Source: Clostridiales bacterium | GTDB lineage: Bacteria > Bacillota > Clostridia > Oscillospirales > Oscillospiraceae | Assembly: GCA_012523085.1 (NCBI GenBank) | Contig: JAAYJC010000161.1 | Span: forward strand, 1 to 35,429 | Direction of reading: 5' to 3' | Length of the DNA stretch: 35,429 bases | In this document: positions 8,507 through 17,255 of the stretch, one piece after another | Layout: each line of letters starts with the position of its first letter | Position numbering within the stretch: position 1 is the stretch's first letter | Translations under genes and position numbers: made by a program | Notes under the pieces: generated by a model | The model's input: the letters and a program-made list of their open reading frames with translations, nothing else | Told to the model about the DNA's origin: nothing | Databases searched by the model: none

Positions 8507-9080
8507 ACCTGTGCTTATATGCACTTTCCGCAAATATGAGGTATTTATTTATTAATTATGCCAAAAAAGACGGTTCTGTCAAAAGGTATTAGTGCCGCTC
8601 CGACGGAGATATACATGAAAGCGTGTAGTATACGGTGCAGATAAGGGCGGAGTTCCAGACAAATCTTTTGGTAAATAATCATGAATAGAGAGGAAAAGCC
8701 GGACACGTTTGTTATCTGTCTATACCAAGAAAATAAATAGCAAATGCCGATTTATGAATATTTTCTGTCAAAATTCCTGGTACATTCATTCCGGGAATTA
8801 TTATTTTATCTTTTTCTGAATGAAACGCCGTATGCAACAAATTTTCACTCATCTTTGGTAAACGAAGGGACTTTAAATTTAAAGCTGCATATAAGATATG
8901 GATTTAGTAGCAAAAATGAATGCACATGTTTCGTCAAAATCAAATAGAAAACGCGCTATTGTAAGGTATAACGGTTGTTCCCTAAAGATTGTTATCAACT
9001 TTTTGTTAGATTTGCCATGCTTCGGCGGAATAGTTATATTGAGAATCATTTCTTTGCATGATGAAAGGACCGGTGGCCTT
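8507..9080. other. intergenic region without a supported gene
   Basis: About 570 bp between the regulator and the sigma factor. No ORF here has a credible ribosome binding site with a recognisable product. A perfect 14-bp palindrome (CTTTAAATTTAAAG, 8871-8884) lies about 200 nt before the sigma factor start and could be an operator or chance AT-rich sequence. A sigma factor often reads its own promoter; no clear ECF-type -35 (GGAAC) was found. Confidence 0.4.
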
Positions 9081-9638
9081 ATGAACGATCATACATTAGT
9101 GAAACTAATAAAAACCAAACCAAACATCGGACTAAGTGAACTGCTCGACCGATATGCTGCCCTTATTTATTCCATTGTCTCGGCGAGGGCTCTTGGAACC
9201 GCGACATGCGAAGATATTGAAGAATGTGTCAGCAGCGTAATTTTTGAAATATATAAAAATGTAGAAAAAATAGATCTTAAACGCGGTGGTTTTAAAGCAT
9301 ATGTTTCTGTGGCGGCCAGGAGAAGCGCCATTGACCTGTTTTGGAAATCACAAAAGAATCGAAAGAAAGTAATACCCATTGATGATTACGCTGGAGATCT
9401 TGTAGAAGATTCACTTACCGAAGATATTGTTTTAGAAGCAGAGGAAAAGCGACAGCTTATAAAAGCAATTTTTGAACTGGGCGAACCGGACAGCCAGATC
9501 CTTTTTCGTAAATACTTTTACGGTCAAAAATCGAAAGAGATTGCAAAAGATATCGGGCTTACTTCCGCAGCGGTGGATATGCGGGCTTTCAGAAGCTTGA
9601 AAAAATTGCGTGATAAAATGGGAGGTACAAAACAATGA
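9081..9638 (+). CDS. RNA polymerase sigma factor, sigma-70 ECF-like
   Basis: A 185-residue sigma factor. I place the start at the ATG at 9081 (MNDHTLVKLIKT), because the upstream in-frame stretch back to 8898 has no sigma-factor likeness. Region 2 covers about residues 15-85 (LLDRYAALIYSIV, DIEECVSSVIFEIYKNVEKID, GGFKAYVSVAARRSAIDLFWK). Region 4 covers about 125-178 (IFELGEPDSQILFRKYFYGQKSKEIA, then DIGLTSAAVDMRAFRSLKKLR as the helix-turn-helix). It directs RNA polymerase to a dedicated set of promoters. Its last codons overlap the next gene by 4 nt, so the pair is translationally coupled with the DUF4179 protein, the usual anti-sigma partner in Clostridia. The stimulus is unknown. Confidence 0.9.
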   Translation: MNDHTLVKLIKTKPNIGLSELLDRYAALIYSIVSARALGTATCEDIEECVSSVIFEIYKNVEKIDLKRGGFKAYVSVAARRSAIDLFWKSQKNRKKVIPIDDYAGDLVEDSLTEDIVLEAEEKRQLIKAIFELGEPDSQILFRKYFYGQKSKEIAKDIGLTSAAVDMRAFRSLKKLRDKMGGTKQ

Positions 9639-11299
9639 ATATATTTCTTCATTCAGCTCTTGATAAAATGGATATCGCAGATATAAGTGAAATAGCAAAA
9701 AATAAAATGACATTCAATTTACCCGACGATGCTTTGTACACGATACGGTCCATGGTATTTAAAAAAACGGGACTTCTCGATCCGCGCGTAAACACCGCTT
9801 ATCGCAAAACCGGAAGGACGGCATTCAAAATTTTGCTTGCAGCTGTGCTCCTCGCATCTTTGCTGGCTGTTACGGCTATTGCGGCCGCTCTGAGCGGAGG
9901 ACGGTTTTTCCATACCATATTCGGATCCGGAGGTTATGACATCATTGACGACTACATCATGACTGACCTTGCCGTCACTGAGAATGAACAGCTGCGTTTA
10001 ACAGTGGAAAGCGCGCTGTCCGACGGACACTTCAGCTACATTGTTTTTTCCGTTGAACGGCTTGACGGCGGCAGTATGAGCAGGCTTACACCCGACATGG
10101 AGATAAAAACCGCCTATCTGCAGCAAGGCTATAGCGTTAGAGGGATGTACTTTGAAAGGCTGGAAACAGAAGAAAACACAGACAGCCTTGTGTATTATAT
10201 TGCGTATATTAAAACCGGTCTTGATTTGAAAACAGTCGACCTTAATCTGTATGGCCTCAAGCCGCTGTCAAGCGAGGATCCAAATGAAATGAAAAGTTAC
10301 CTTTCCGTTAGCATTCCGGTCGGTTACTGCCCTGTGAAAGCGGGCGAACACATGAACACCGACGCATACGCAAATGAATTTATCGGAAACATATCGCTTT
10401 CTCCGTTCGGACTCTGGATCGATCTTTATCGAAACCAAAATAAACCGGCCGATGAAAACGGTATGTATAGATCTCAGTTGGAAGGCGGCACAGTTTCTTA
10501 TGACGGCCTGCCGCAGCGAGATATCTTCCTTTGCTATAAAAACGGAAAGACGGTTGGAGCCGCCGCAGACCAATTCTCCGATATGGAATATATGCATTCA
10601 ATTGGTTGGACGAATGTTACAAGGCTGCCCAATAAAAACGGAAATTCATATATTTCCATAAGATTTGATCATATTGCGGACATTGATAAAGTGAAATCCG
10701 TAAGAATCGGCACAACAGAGTATATGCTTTCCTATTCAGATCCGGTCAGGGAGGAGAGCAGCGAAACAGACATAATCGATCCATACGAATCATTATATCA
10801 TATGATATTCGGTGCAAATGCCCCTTTGCAAATTGAAGATTATATTGCCGAAGGTATTAACGCCGAAGGCAGACAGTTTGAGCTCAGCCTGGAGAAAATA
10901 TGGACAGATAAAACAACAACAGGCATTTATTTTAGGATTTCTTCCCGTGACGGTTCAGACATAGGAATAAATCCCATACTTTTTGCTTCTGAATTGGGAG
11001 GCCTGAGCATTAATGCCAAGGATAAGAACGAAAACGAGCTTGCATGGAGCGGTGTGAACACCGGATATATCAGGTGCAGCCAGAGCAGCCCGGACAGCTA
11101 TCTTTTTGGAATAAAGATACAGACCGCTGCTGCTGCTGAACATATAACAGTCGGAATATCGGACACGCGTTCAACTGAATCGGAATATATCAGGTATGTG
11201 CCCTATTTAACACTTTCCATACCGCTTGATATGGATAAGCTGAAAGAAGATGCCTATGCCGGTTTTATAGAAACACCCGTCGGTATGCCTGAAGCATAG
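9635..11299 (+). CDS. DUF4179 membrane protein, probable anti-sigma factor
   Basis: A 554-residue single-pass membrane protein. Residues 1-60 are predicted cytoplasmic and would bind the sigma factor; residues about 64-88 (FKILLAAVLLASLLAVTAIAA) are one transmembrane helix; the remainder is extracellular. Just after the helix it has the DUF4179 pattern (FFHTIFGSGGYDIIDDYI, then VTENEQLRLTVESALSDG, SYIVFSVERLDG). A second, similar block begins near residue 390 (YHMIFGANAPLQIEDYIAEGIN, FELSLEKIWTDKTTTGIYFRIS), suggesting an internal duplication of the sensor module. Overlap with the sigma gene supports co-regulation and a sequestering role. The family is known from many clostridial sigma/anti-sigma pairs; the signal sensed is not known. 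Confidence 0.85.
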   Translation: MNIFLHSALDKMDIADISEIAKNKMTFNLPDDALYTIRSMVFKKTGLLDPRVNTAYRKTGRTAFKILLAAVLLASLLAVTAIAAALSGGRFFHTIFGSGGYDIIDDYIMTDLAVTENEQLRLTVESALSDGHFSYIVFSVERLDGGSMSRLTPDMEIKTAYLQQGYSVRGMYFERLETEENTDSLVYYIAYIKTGLDLKTVDLNLYGLKPLSSEDPNEMKSYLSVSIPVGYCPVKAGEHMNTDAYANEFIGNISLSPFGLWIDLYRNQNKPADENGMYRSQLEGGTVSYDGLPQRDIFLCYKNGKTVGAAADQFSDMEYMHSIGWTNVTRLPNKNGNSYISIRFDHIADIDKVKSVRIGTTEYMLSYSDPVREESSETDIIDPYESLYHMIFGANAPLQIEDYIAEGINAEGRQFELSLEKIWTDKTTTGIYFRISSRDGSDIGINPILFASELGGLSINAKDKNENELAWSGVNTGYIRCSQSSPDSYLFGIKIQTAAAAEHITVGISDTRSTESEYIRYVPYLTLSIPLDMDKLKEDAYAGFIETPVGMPEA

Positions 11300-11334
11300 G
11301 AAAATCACAGATGACAGGAAGATGACATGCTGCG

Positions 11335-11515
11335 CAGTTATTGGGCTTTCAGGTATAAAACATTTCAAATGCGCCACGAGGCCGCGCCAAGCGGATGTGA
11401 ATCTTGTCGCACAAGCTGCCGCAAGGACGACAGATTTGCGCGCCTCTGCGGGGGGCTTGTCAATCACAAAGATAAAGGCAGAAAGGCATTTTGAATCTGC
11501 CGTCGCGTCATCCTG
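11335..11515. repeat. candidate GC-richer interspersed element
   Basis: This stretch between the DUF4179 gene and the gdhA promoter is visibly richer in GC than its surroundings (GCCACGAGGCCGCGCC, GCGCGCCTCTGCGGGGGG) and has no convincing ORF with a start signal. On the minus strand it encodes a Cys/Ala/Arg-rich peptide of the sort annotated when a non-coding repeat is translated. I see only one copy in the window, so the repeat label is a guess. Confidence 0.3.
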
Positions 11516-11540
11516 ATACGGAACCTGACTGTTCATCTCA

Positions 11541-11569
11541 TTGACAAAAATCCCGTAAAGATATAATAT
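11541..11569 (+). promoter_or_regulatory. sigma-A promoter of glutamate dehydrogenase
   Basis: A consensus TTGACA at 11541-11546 is followed by TAATAT at 11564-11569 (17-nt spacer) or TATAAT at 11562-11567 (15-nt spacer). The 5' leader would be about 125 nt, long enough for leader control, but I recognise no riboswitch in it. Confidence 0.7.
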
Positions 11570-11703
11570 GAAAAATATGTTTCTTAAACGCGAAGTTACG
11601 GCCGGCTGATTTCTAAATAATAGCATATTTTCCGTTAATCAATCATGAGATATCTGCCAGTTTTGCGTTGTTGGAAATGCTAAAACATTGGAGGCATACT
11701 AAA

Positions 11704-12990
11704 ATGGCTGAAGTAAATTATAATCCTTTTGAAAACGCCAAGGCGCAGTTTGATAAGGTTGCGGATGTCCTGGAGATGGACGAAGGTCTCAGAGAGCTAT
11801 TGCGCGAACCGATGAAAGAATTGCATTTCACCATTCCCGTTAAGATGGATGATGGCACAACAAAAGTTTTCAAAGCCTTTCGCATCAAGCATAATGATGC
11901 CAGGGGGCCGGCAAAAGGCGGTATACGCTTTCATCCTCATGAAACAGCCGATACGGTACGGGCGCTTTCCATGTGGATGACCTGGAAATGCGCCGTCGTC
12001 GATATTCCTTTGGGCGGCGGAAAGGGCGGCGTGATCTGTGACCCGCATAACCTTAGCCTTGCGGAACAGGAGAGACTGTGCCGGGGTTATGTTCGACAAA
12101 TTTACAACCAGCTTGGCCTATATCTGGATGTCCCCGCTCCGGATGTCATGACAAACGGCCAGCATATGTTATGGATGCTGGACGAATATGAAACAATCAT
12201 GGGCGGAAGGTATCCCAGCATGATTACCGGCAAGCCTGTGGGCATGGGCGGTTCTCTCGGGCGTACAGAGGCCACCGGTTACGGCGTAATCTATGTGCTA
12301 AAGGACCTGCTGCGTGAGAAGAATATTCCCGTTGAATCCACAACGGCCAGCATCCAAGGCTTTGGAAATGTTGCGGAATACGCGGCTCGCAAATATACGG
12401 AGCTGGGCGGTAAGGTCATCGCGGTATCCTGCTGGAACCAGGCAGACGGTAAGGCGTATACATTTAAAAATGAATTGGGATGCGACATTGAACAGCTTTG
12501 TAAAATCAAGGATTCTTTCGGAAGCATTGATACAGATAAAGCGGTGCAAATGGGTTATGAGCTGCTGGAGGGCGACGAGTGGGCCAAGCAGGATGTAGAC
12601 ATTTTAATACCTGCCGCACTGGAAAACCAAATTACACCGAAAATCCTTCCGAGCATATCCCCCAAAGTGAAGATTATCTGCGAGGCGGCAAACGGTCCCA
12701 CTACGCCCGACTGTGATGCCTTGATTTGCGAGAGCGGCATTACTCTGCTTCCGGATTTCCTGTGCAATGCCGGCGGCGTAACCTGCAGCTACTTTGAGCA
12801 GGTGCAGTGCAGTATGAACTACTTCTGGGATAAAGCAGAGGTGCTTGAAAAGCTGGAATACTGCATGACAAAAGCGTTCCGGGATGTTTATAAACTCTCT
12901 GTCGAGAAGAATCTGTATATGCGCGACGCGGCTTATATTATTGCCGTCAACAAGGTAGCCAATGCGGTAAAGCTGCGCGGCTGGGTATAA
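11704..12990 (+). CDS. gdhA: glutamate dehydrogenase (Glu/Leu/Phe/Val family)
   Basis: A 428-residue dehydrogenase that interconverts glutamate with 2-oxoglutarate and ammonia using NAD(P). The ATG at 11704 is chosen because GGAGG lies 8 nt upstream. Family motifs are clear: the substrate-binding stretch ARGPAKGGIRFHP, the catalytic-lysine region PLGGGKGGVICDP, APDVMTNG, the Rossmann-fold entry IQGFGNVAEYAA, and the C-terminal ILPDFLCNAGGVTCSYFE. Length matches the clostridial hexameric enzymes that mostly use NAD and act in glutamate fermentation. A strong promoter with a long leader lies upstream. The next gene starts 62 nt downstream without a terminator, so the dehydrogenase is probably co-transcribed with the PPDK_N/nucleotidyltransferase fusion. 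Coenzyme choice is not certain from sequence. Confidence 0.95.
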   Translation: MAEVNYNPFENAKAQFDKVADVLEMDEGLRELLREPMKELHFTIPVKMDDGTTKVFKAFRIKHNDARGPAKGGIRFHPHETADTVRALSMWMTWKCAVVDIPLGGGKGGVICDPHNLSLAEQERLCRGYVRQIYNQLGLYLDVPAPDVMTNGQHMLWMLDEYETIMGGRYPSMITGKPVGMGGSLGRTEATGYGVIYVLKDLLREKNIPVESTTASIQGFGNVAEYAARKYTELGGKVIAVSCWNQADGKAYTFKNELGCDIEQLCKIKDSFGSIDTDKAVQMGYELLEGDEWAKQDVDILIPAALENQITPKILPSISPKVKIICEAANGPTTPDCDALICESGITLLPDFLCNAGGVTCSYFEQVQCSMNYFWDKAEVLEKLEYCMTKAFRDVYKLSVEKNLYMRDAAYIIAVNKVANAVKLRGWV

Positions 12991-13052
12991 GCTGCGTCAT
13001 ATGATCTACATTATAGCGGCACCTTTTTTCAATCTTGAACGAAAAGAGGAAC

Positions 13053-16000
13053 ATGCGGATGAACGGCAATACCGAAAGAGAAAAGAACGAATATAATCTA
13101 CAGCTGTACGAAAGAGCAAAAGAGCTCAAATGCATGTACATGGTCGATGAGGTGTTGCAGAACAAAAAACTGACGCTTCCCGCTGCTTTGACTGAGCTTG
13201 TCCATACGGTGCCGACCGGTTTTACGGTACCTTCCGCTTGCCGTGTTAAAATTACCGTATGGAACGATGAGTATTGCGCGAAGGATTTTTCGCACGCGGA
13301 GATACTGTACAGCTCACCGCTTACGGTGATGGATAAGTGCGTCGGTGAGATTGCCGTTGGCTACATTAAAGCGCTTTTGGAAAACGGCTGCGATTTGCTC
13401 AGTGACGAGATAAAGCTGCTTGATGCCATTGCTCTTCGCATTTCCCGATTGATTGCTGACACGCAGCGGGAGTTGTTCCTGATGCTGGACATGCTCAGCA
13501 GCATTGATCCGGATATGCTGATGCATATAGGAGAGAAACTGCGTATTCATCTTAAAAAAACTGTAGGTAAAAACGCGGACAGCTTGTTTGATGATATCGG
13601 TTTTGCATCGCGGGAAACCTACGGTGAGGTGAACACGCCCATCGCAAAGCCGGTTGTCATGGATGCCGCAGCGTTGAGGGATAAGCTGATTGCCGGAGCG
13701 ACCGCCTTTTTGCCGCAGGAAGATCTAACAAAGCTGATTAACGGCTGGGTTAAGGAACAGCGCATCTTGACACTGGTAAAGGCAGTGGACAGCAAGGACG
13801 CCCGGGTCAGTGACATCCTCGATGCCGTACGCAAATATACCGATGCGATGGGTACGCCTGCCGAGACCTCTACCACAGAGACCTGGCTGATAGCCGAGCT
13901 TTTACACCGGTTTATTACCAATGATGAGCGAATGATAAATCTTGTCCTGGACTGTTTAAAAATTTCCGATTTTAAATCCGTATTGGAACAGATCATCGGC
14001 TCGGACACCAGCAGAGGTCATATCGGAGGAAAAGGGGCGGGATTGTTTCTCGCAAAACAGATTCTCGCCTTTACCGCTGCAGAGGATCCTTTGCTTCGCG
14101 GCATCAAAACGCCGAGGACATGGTATCTGGCTACCGACCAGATGGTGGATTTTCTCCATTATAATAATCTGGAGGATCTCAACTCATATAAATACAACTC
14201 CCCGTTTCATCTTCGCATTACCTACAATAAAGTGGTTTCAACAATTAAAAACGCCAAGATACCGCCGCAAACGGTACGAATGCTCAGAATCGTATTGGAA
14301 GAAGCGGATAATGCCCCCCTTATCGTCCGCTCCTCTTCTTTGCTGGAGGACAGACAGGGTAGTGCGTTCAGCGGTAAATACAAAAGCTTGTTTCTTCCCA
14401 ATCAAGGTACGAGGCAAGAACGTCTGGAGGCCTTGATTGACGCTATTCTTGAGGTTTATTCCTCTATGTACAACCCTGATGCTATTTCGTATAGGCGCGA
14501 AATGTCATTGCTGAACTTTTCCGAGCAGATGGGTGTTTTGATTCAGGAGGTAGTTGGGCATAGAGTGGGAAACTACTACTTACCCGATTTTGCGGGCGTA
14601 GCGTTTTCACGCAACAGTCTTCGCTGGTCGTCTCGCATTAAGCCGGAGGATGGACTGGTGCGAATGGTTATGGGGCTCGGTACGCGTGCGGTTGACAGGG
14701 TAAATGACGATTATCCAACCCTTTTTTCCATAGCGCATCCCGAACTGATGGTTAATCAGACGCCGGCCGATATACGGCACTATTCACCTAAGCACATCGA
14801 CCTGATCAATTTAGAGGAGAATCGGTTTGAAACGCTGCGTATTTCCTCCTTTTTAAAGGAGGCCGGTGCGCATATGCCGGGCCTGCACAACTATGTTTCT
14901 GTGTTTTGCGATGATTTTATCGAAAACAAAAACGCCTTTTCGCTGGATACGCAAAAAGACGAAATGGTTGTTACCTTCAACAAGATTCTCACCACCCCCA
15001 ATGTTCCGGCAAAGCTCAAGCGGATGCTGGAGGTTCTTTCCGAAAAGATGGATACACCGGTAGATATTGAGTTTGCCTACGATGGAAAGGACTTATATCT
15101 TCTGCAGTGCCGGCCTCAAGGCTTTATGTACAGCGCACCCGCGCCGATTCCGCAGAACATAAACAAGAATGATATCATATTTACTGCCAACAGATTCATC
15201 AGCGACGGTATGGTAAAAGATATTACGCATATCGTATATGTAGACGGTGATGAATATCATGCGCTCTCTACACGCGAGGAGCTTTACGCCGTAGGCGAAG
15301 CGGTCGGGATGCTGGGCAGCCTGCTGCCCAGGCGACACTATATACTGATAGGACCGGGACGCTGGGGAAGCAGAGGGGATCTGCGGCTTGGCGTTCGGGT
15401 GACCTACTCTGACATTTCCGGCACGGCGGCACTTATTGAGATTGCCAGAAAAAAGCATTCCTATGTGCCCGAGCTTTCGTTCGGGACGCACTTTTTTCAG
15501 GATCTTGTTGAAGCCGGAATTGTGTATGTTCCCCTGTATCCCGATCAGCAGGACGTTATTTTTAAAGAAGGCTTACTAAAAAACAGCGATAGTATACTGG
15601 AAAAACTTTTACCACAGTATGCCTCTTTGTCCCGTGTGATTAGGGTAATTGATGTGCAGGAATCCTTTTATGGCAAGACGCTTTCCATATACATGAACGC
15701 CGAGCTGGAGCAGGCTGTGGCATTTCTCACCGATTCGGAACCGGCTGCTAAAACAGGTTCAAAGGCAGCTGAACCTCAAAACGAATCCCTCTTTCGATCC
15801 GTTGCGGATACACAGGACCATTGGCAATGGCGGAATTTTATGGCACAGAAGATAGCGGACACGATGGACATGGATTCTTTAGGTGTAAAGGGTGTTTACC
15901 TTTTTGGGAGTACCAATACCGGTGATGCGGGCATTGGTAGTGATATTGATCTGCTGGTGCATGTCAAGCGGCAAGACAGTACACAAAGGACGATTATGGA

Positions 16001-16184
16001 AAACTGGATAGACGGGTGGAGCCGGGCATTGGCTCAAATCAACTATCTGAGAACAGGGTATATGGTCGATAAACTGCTGGATGTCCATATCGTAACCGAT
16101 CAGGACATCAAAGAAGGTAATTCATTTGCCATAAAGATTGCCTCAATCACAGATCCCGCCACACCGCTGCGCATAAATGAATAA
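13053..16184 (+). CDS. PEP/pyruvate-binding domain protein fused to nucleotidyltransferase
   Basis: A 1043-residue multidomain protein (start at the ATG at 13053 after AGAGGA; an ATG at 13059 or a TTG at 13035 are alternatives). Residues about 12-145 form a GAF-like sensor segment (YERAKELKCMYMVDEVL), of the sort seen ahead of histidine kinases. Residues about 312-687 are a PPDK_N/PEP-synthase ATP-binding domain (GGKGAGLFLAK, PLIVRSSSLLEDRQGSAFSGKY, ending LLQCRPQ). Residues about 705-890 hold a conserved segment with GPGRWGSRGDLRLGV and LSFGTHFFQDLVEAGI. Residues about 920-1043 are a pol-beta-type nucleotidyltransferase with G952-S953 and D964-x-D966. No swivelling phosphohistidine domain and no PEP-binding TIM barrel are present, so it cannot run the normal PEP synthase cycle. 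Linkage to gdhA suggests a regulatory or modifying role. Domain calls are good; function is open. Confidence 0.82.
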   Translation: MRMNGNTEREKNEYNLQLYERAKELKCMYMVDEVLQNKKLTLPAALTELVHTVPTGFTVPSACRVKITVWNDEYCAKDFSHAEILYSSPLTVMDKCVGEIAVGYIKALLENGCDLLSDEIKLLDAIALRISRLIADTQRELFLMLDMLSSIDPDMLMHIGEKLRIHLKKTVGKNADSLFDDIGFASRETYGEVNTPIAKPVVMDAAALRDKLIAGATAFLPQEDLTKLINGWVKEQRILTLVKAVDSKDARVSDILDAVRKYTDAMGTPAETSTTETWLIAELLHRFITNDERMINLVLDCLKISDFKSVLEQIIGSDTSRGHIGGKGAGLFLAKQILAFTAAEDPLLRGIKTPRTWYLATDQMVDFLHYNNLEDLNSYKYNSPFHLRITYNKVVSTIKNAKIPPQTVRMLRIVLEEADNAPLIVRSSSLLEDRQGSAFSGKYKSLFLPNQGTRQERLEALIDAILEVYSSMYNPDAISYRREMSLLNFSEQMGVLIQEVVGHRVGNYYLPDFAGVAFSRNSLRWSSRIKPEDGLVRMVMGLGTRAVDRVNDDYPTLFSIAHPELMVNQTPADIRHYSPKHIDLINLEENRFETLRISSFLKEAGAHMPGLHNYVSVFCDDFIENKNAFSLDTQKDEMVVTFNKILTTPNVPAKLKRMLEVLSEKMDTPVDIEFAYDGKDLYLLQCRPQGFMYSAPAPIPQNINKNDIIFTANRFISDGMVKDITHIVYVDGDEYHALSTREELYAVGEAVGMLGSLLPRRHYILIGPGRWGSRGDLRLGVRVTYSDISGTAALIEIARKKHSYVPELSFGTHFFQDLVEAGIVYVPLYPDQQDVIFKEGLLKNSDSILEKLLPQYASLSRVIRVIDVQESFYGKTLSIYMNAELEQAVAFLTDSEPAAKTGSKAAEPQNESLFRSVADTQDHWQWRNFMAQKIADTMDMDSLGVKGVYLFGSTNTGDAGIGSDIDLLVHVKRQDSTQRTIMENWIDGWSRALAQINYLRTGYMVDKLLDVHIVTDQDIKEGNSFAIKIASITDPATPLRINE

Positions 16185-16243
16185 TGCCTGACATACGCAA
16201 GGGAACAGATACCGTAATGAAATAATGTTCCGCATGACCGGAA

Positions 16244-16285
16244 CGGGGTGTCGCAAAATGCATTATTGTGTTTTGCGGCACCCCG
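16244..16285 (+). terminator. terminator of the gdhA - fusion-protein unit
   Basis: Fifteen-nt arms (16244-16258 and 16271-16285) pair with one G-U and enclose a 12-nt loop; AATTT follows. It lies 60 nt past the stop of the fusion gene. The ORF that overlaps it is not credible. Confidence 0.7.
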
Positions 16286-16548
16286 AATTTGCAGTGCACG
16301 TTACCTGTGATCGGCTGCATTTCCGGAAAACAAATGGCGACGGTACATTTTACAGTGAAAAGGAATATACCTTGCGTCATTGGAAAATAACCGTAATATA
16401 CCGCTGTAAAAACGCTGATAATAAAAAAATATCAATAGCTGAGAACTGTTAAGTTATAGCAATTGTCAAAGAAATAATTAAACCAATGCCCATTTTAGGC
16501 GTTATTCGGTGTTATTATAAGTGAGAGCTTTCAAACGAGGTAAGGACA

Positions 16549-16702
16549 ATCAGTAAAACACAGCATATCCGCGCGTTGCGGACTAAGGATGAAACAGCGC
16601 TGGAGGAGATAATCAGGCAGTATGCGGGTTATGTAGGCACAATTACCCGGAACATCATCGGCAAGGTAATGATAAATGAAGACATGGAGAGAAACAGGAA
16701 GA
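16549..16702 (+). pseudogene. 5' remnant of an ECF sigma factor gene
   Basis: Translation reads SKTQHIRALRTKDETALEEI and continues IRQYAGYVGTITRNIIGK..INEDME, which matches the N-terminal region 2.1 of ECF sigma factors. A good GAGG/AAGGA ribosome binding site precedes the first codon, but that codon is ATC at 16549 where ATG is expected. Likeness stops near 16690, just after INEDME, where the sequence runs into the 3' end of the opposite-strand acetyltransferase gene. With no start codon, no rest of region 2 and no region 4, this is a dead fragment. A TTG at 16576 could in principle start a 69-residue peptide, but with no sigma function. Confidence 0.6.
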
Positions 16703-17242
16703 CGGCCATTCTTCTTTTAAGATCGCATATTGATACCTGTCGCACCATTGAAATCCAAGGCCGATATTTGAACGCTGCGCCTTGATGAAATGTGCCTCAC
16801 GACGCATCCCGATTTTCTCCATTATCCGATATGAAGCGATGTTATTTGCGTTGCACCCGGCAATGATGCGATAAAGTCCCAGCGTCCCGAAACCAAAATC
16901 CAGCAAGGTCTGTCCCATTTGCGTACCCAGACCCTGCCGTCAGTAGTTTCGGTGCAGCGTCCAACCCAATTCAGGCTCGGTCGCGAGTCTAATTAGCGAA
17001 GCGGATCCGATCAACGCGCCGGTTTCTTTAAGCACCGTCGCAAATTCAAAATCCGTACATTCCTCCGCATCCGCGCTTGATATCGCCCAGTCCAGATAGC
17101 TATGTGTTTCCGCTTCGCTCAGCACCGCTTTTCGATATTTCATGTTTTCTATATTCCCGAGCCAGTCATAAACAACCGGGAAATCGCTCTCCCGAAATTT
17201 ACGAAACAGCAGCCGCTCGTTTTCAAGCGCCGTAAATGTCAT
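16655..17242 (-). pseudogene. GNAT acetyltransferase interrupted by in-frame TGA
   Basis: Two adjacent minus-strand reading segments in the same frame form one RimJ/RimL-type GNAT N-acetyltransferase. The first (17242 to 16943) gives RLLFRKFRESDFPVVYDWL through to ELGWTLHRNY; then comes TGA at 16942-16940; the frame goes on RQGLGTQMGQTLLDFGFGTLGLYRIIAGCNANNIASYRIMEKIGM. In this family the acetyl-CoA-binding motif normally reads YWGKG or similar, so the TGA sits exactly where Trp (TGG) is expected: a single G-to-A change. The natural end (AILKEEW, about 16706) also runs on into a foreign tail of 17 residues, so both termination and continuity are damaged. A GGAGGTG site and ATG are intact, 13 nt after the rhodanese gene. 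Readthrough at low level cannot be excluded. Confidence 0.75.
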
Positions 17243-17255
17243 TTTGCACCTCCGT

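Noticed and set aside
8744-8947. Plus-strand ORF of 67 codons before the sigma factor
   Set aside because: Low-complexity AT-rich frame with no ribosome binding site; runs into the region before the true sigma factor start.
11207-11626. Minus-strand ORF of 139 codons across the gdhA leader
   Set aside because: It overlaps the end of the DUF4179 gene and the gdhA promoter, has odd composition and no ribosome binding site; better seen as translation of the GC-rich island.
16225-16452. Plus-strand ORF of 75 codons after the fusion gene
   Set aside because: It runs through a terminator hairpin and resembles nothing.
16940-16942. Recoding of TGA as Trp in this organism
   Set aside because: Other intact genes here end in TGA (for example at 541-543 and 1006-1008) and encode Trp with TGG, so one nonsense mutation is the simpler reading.
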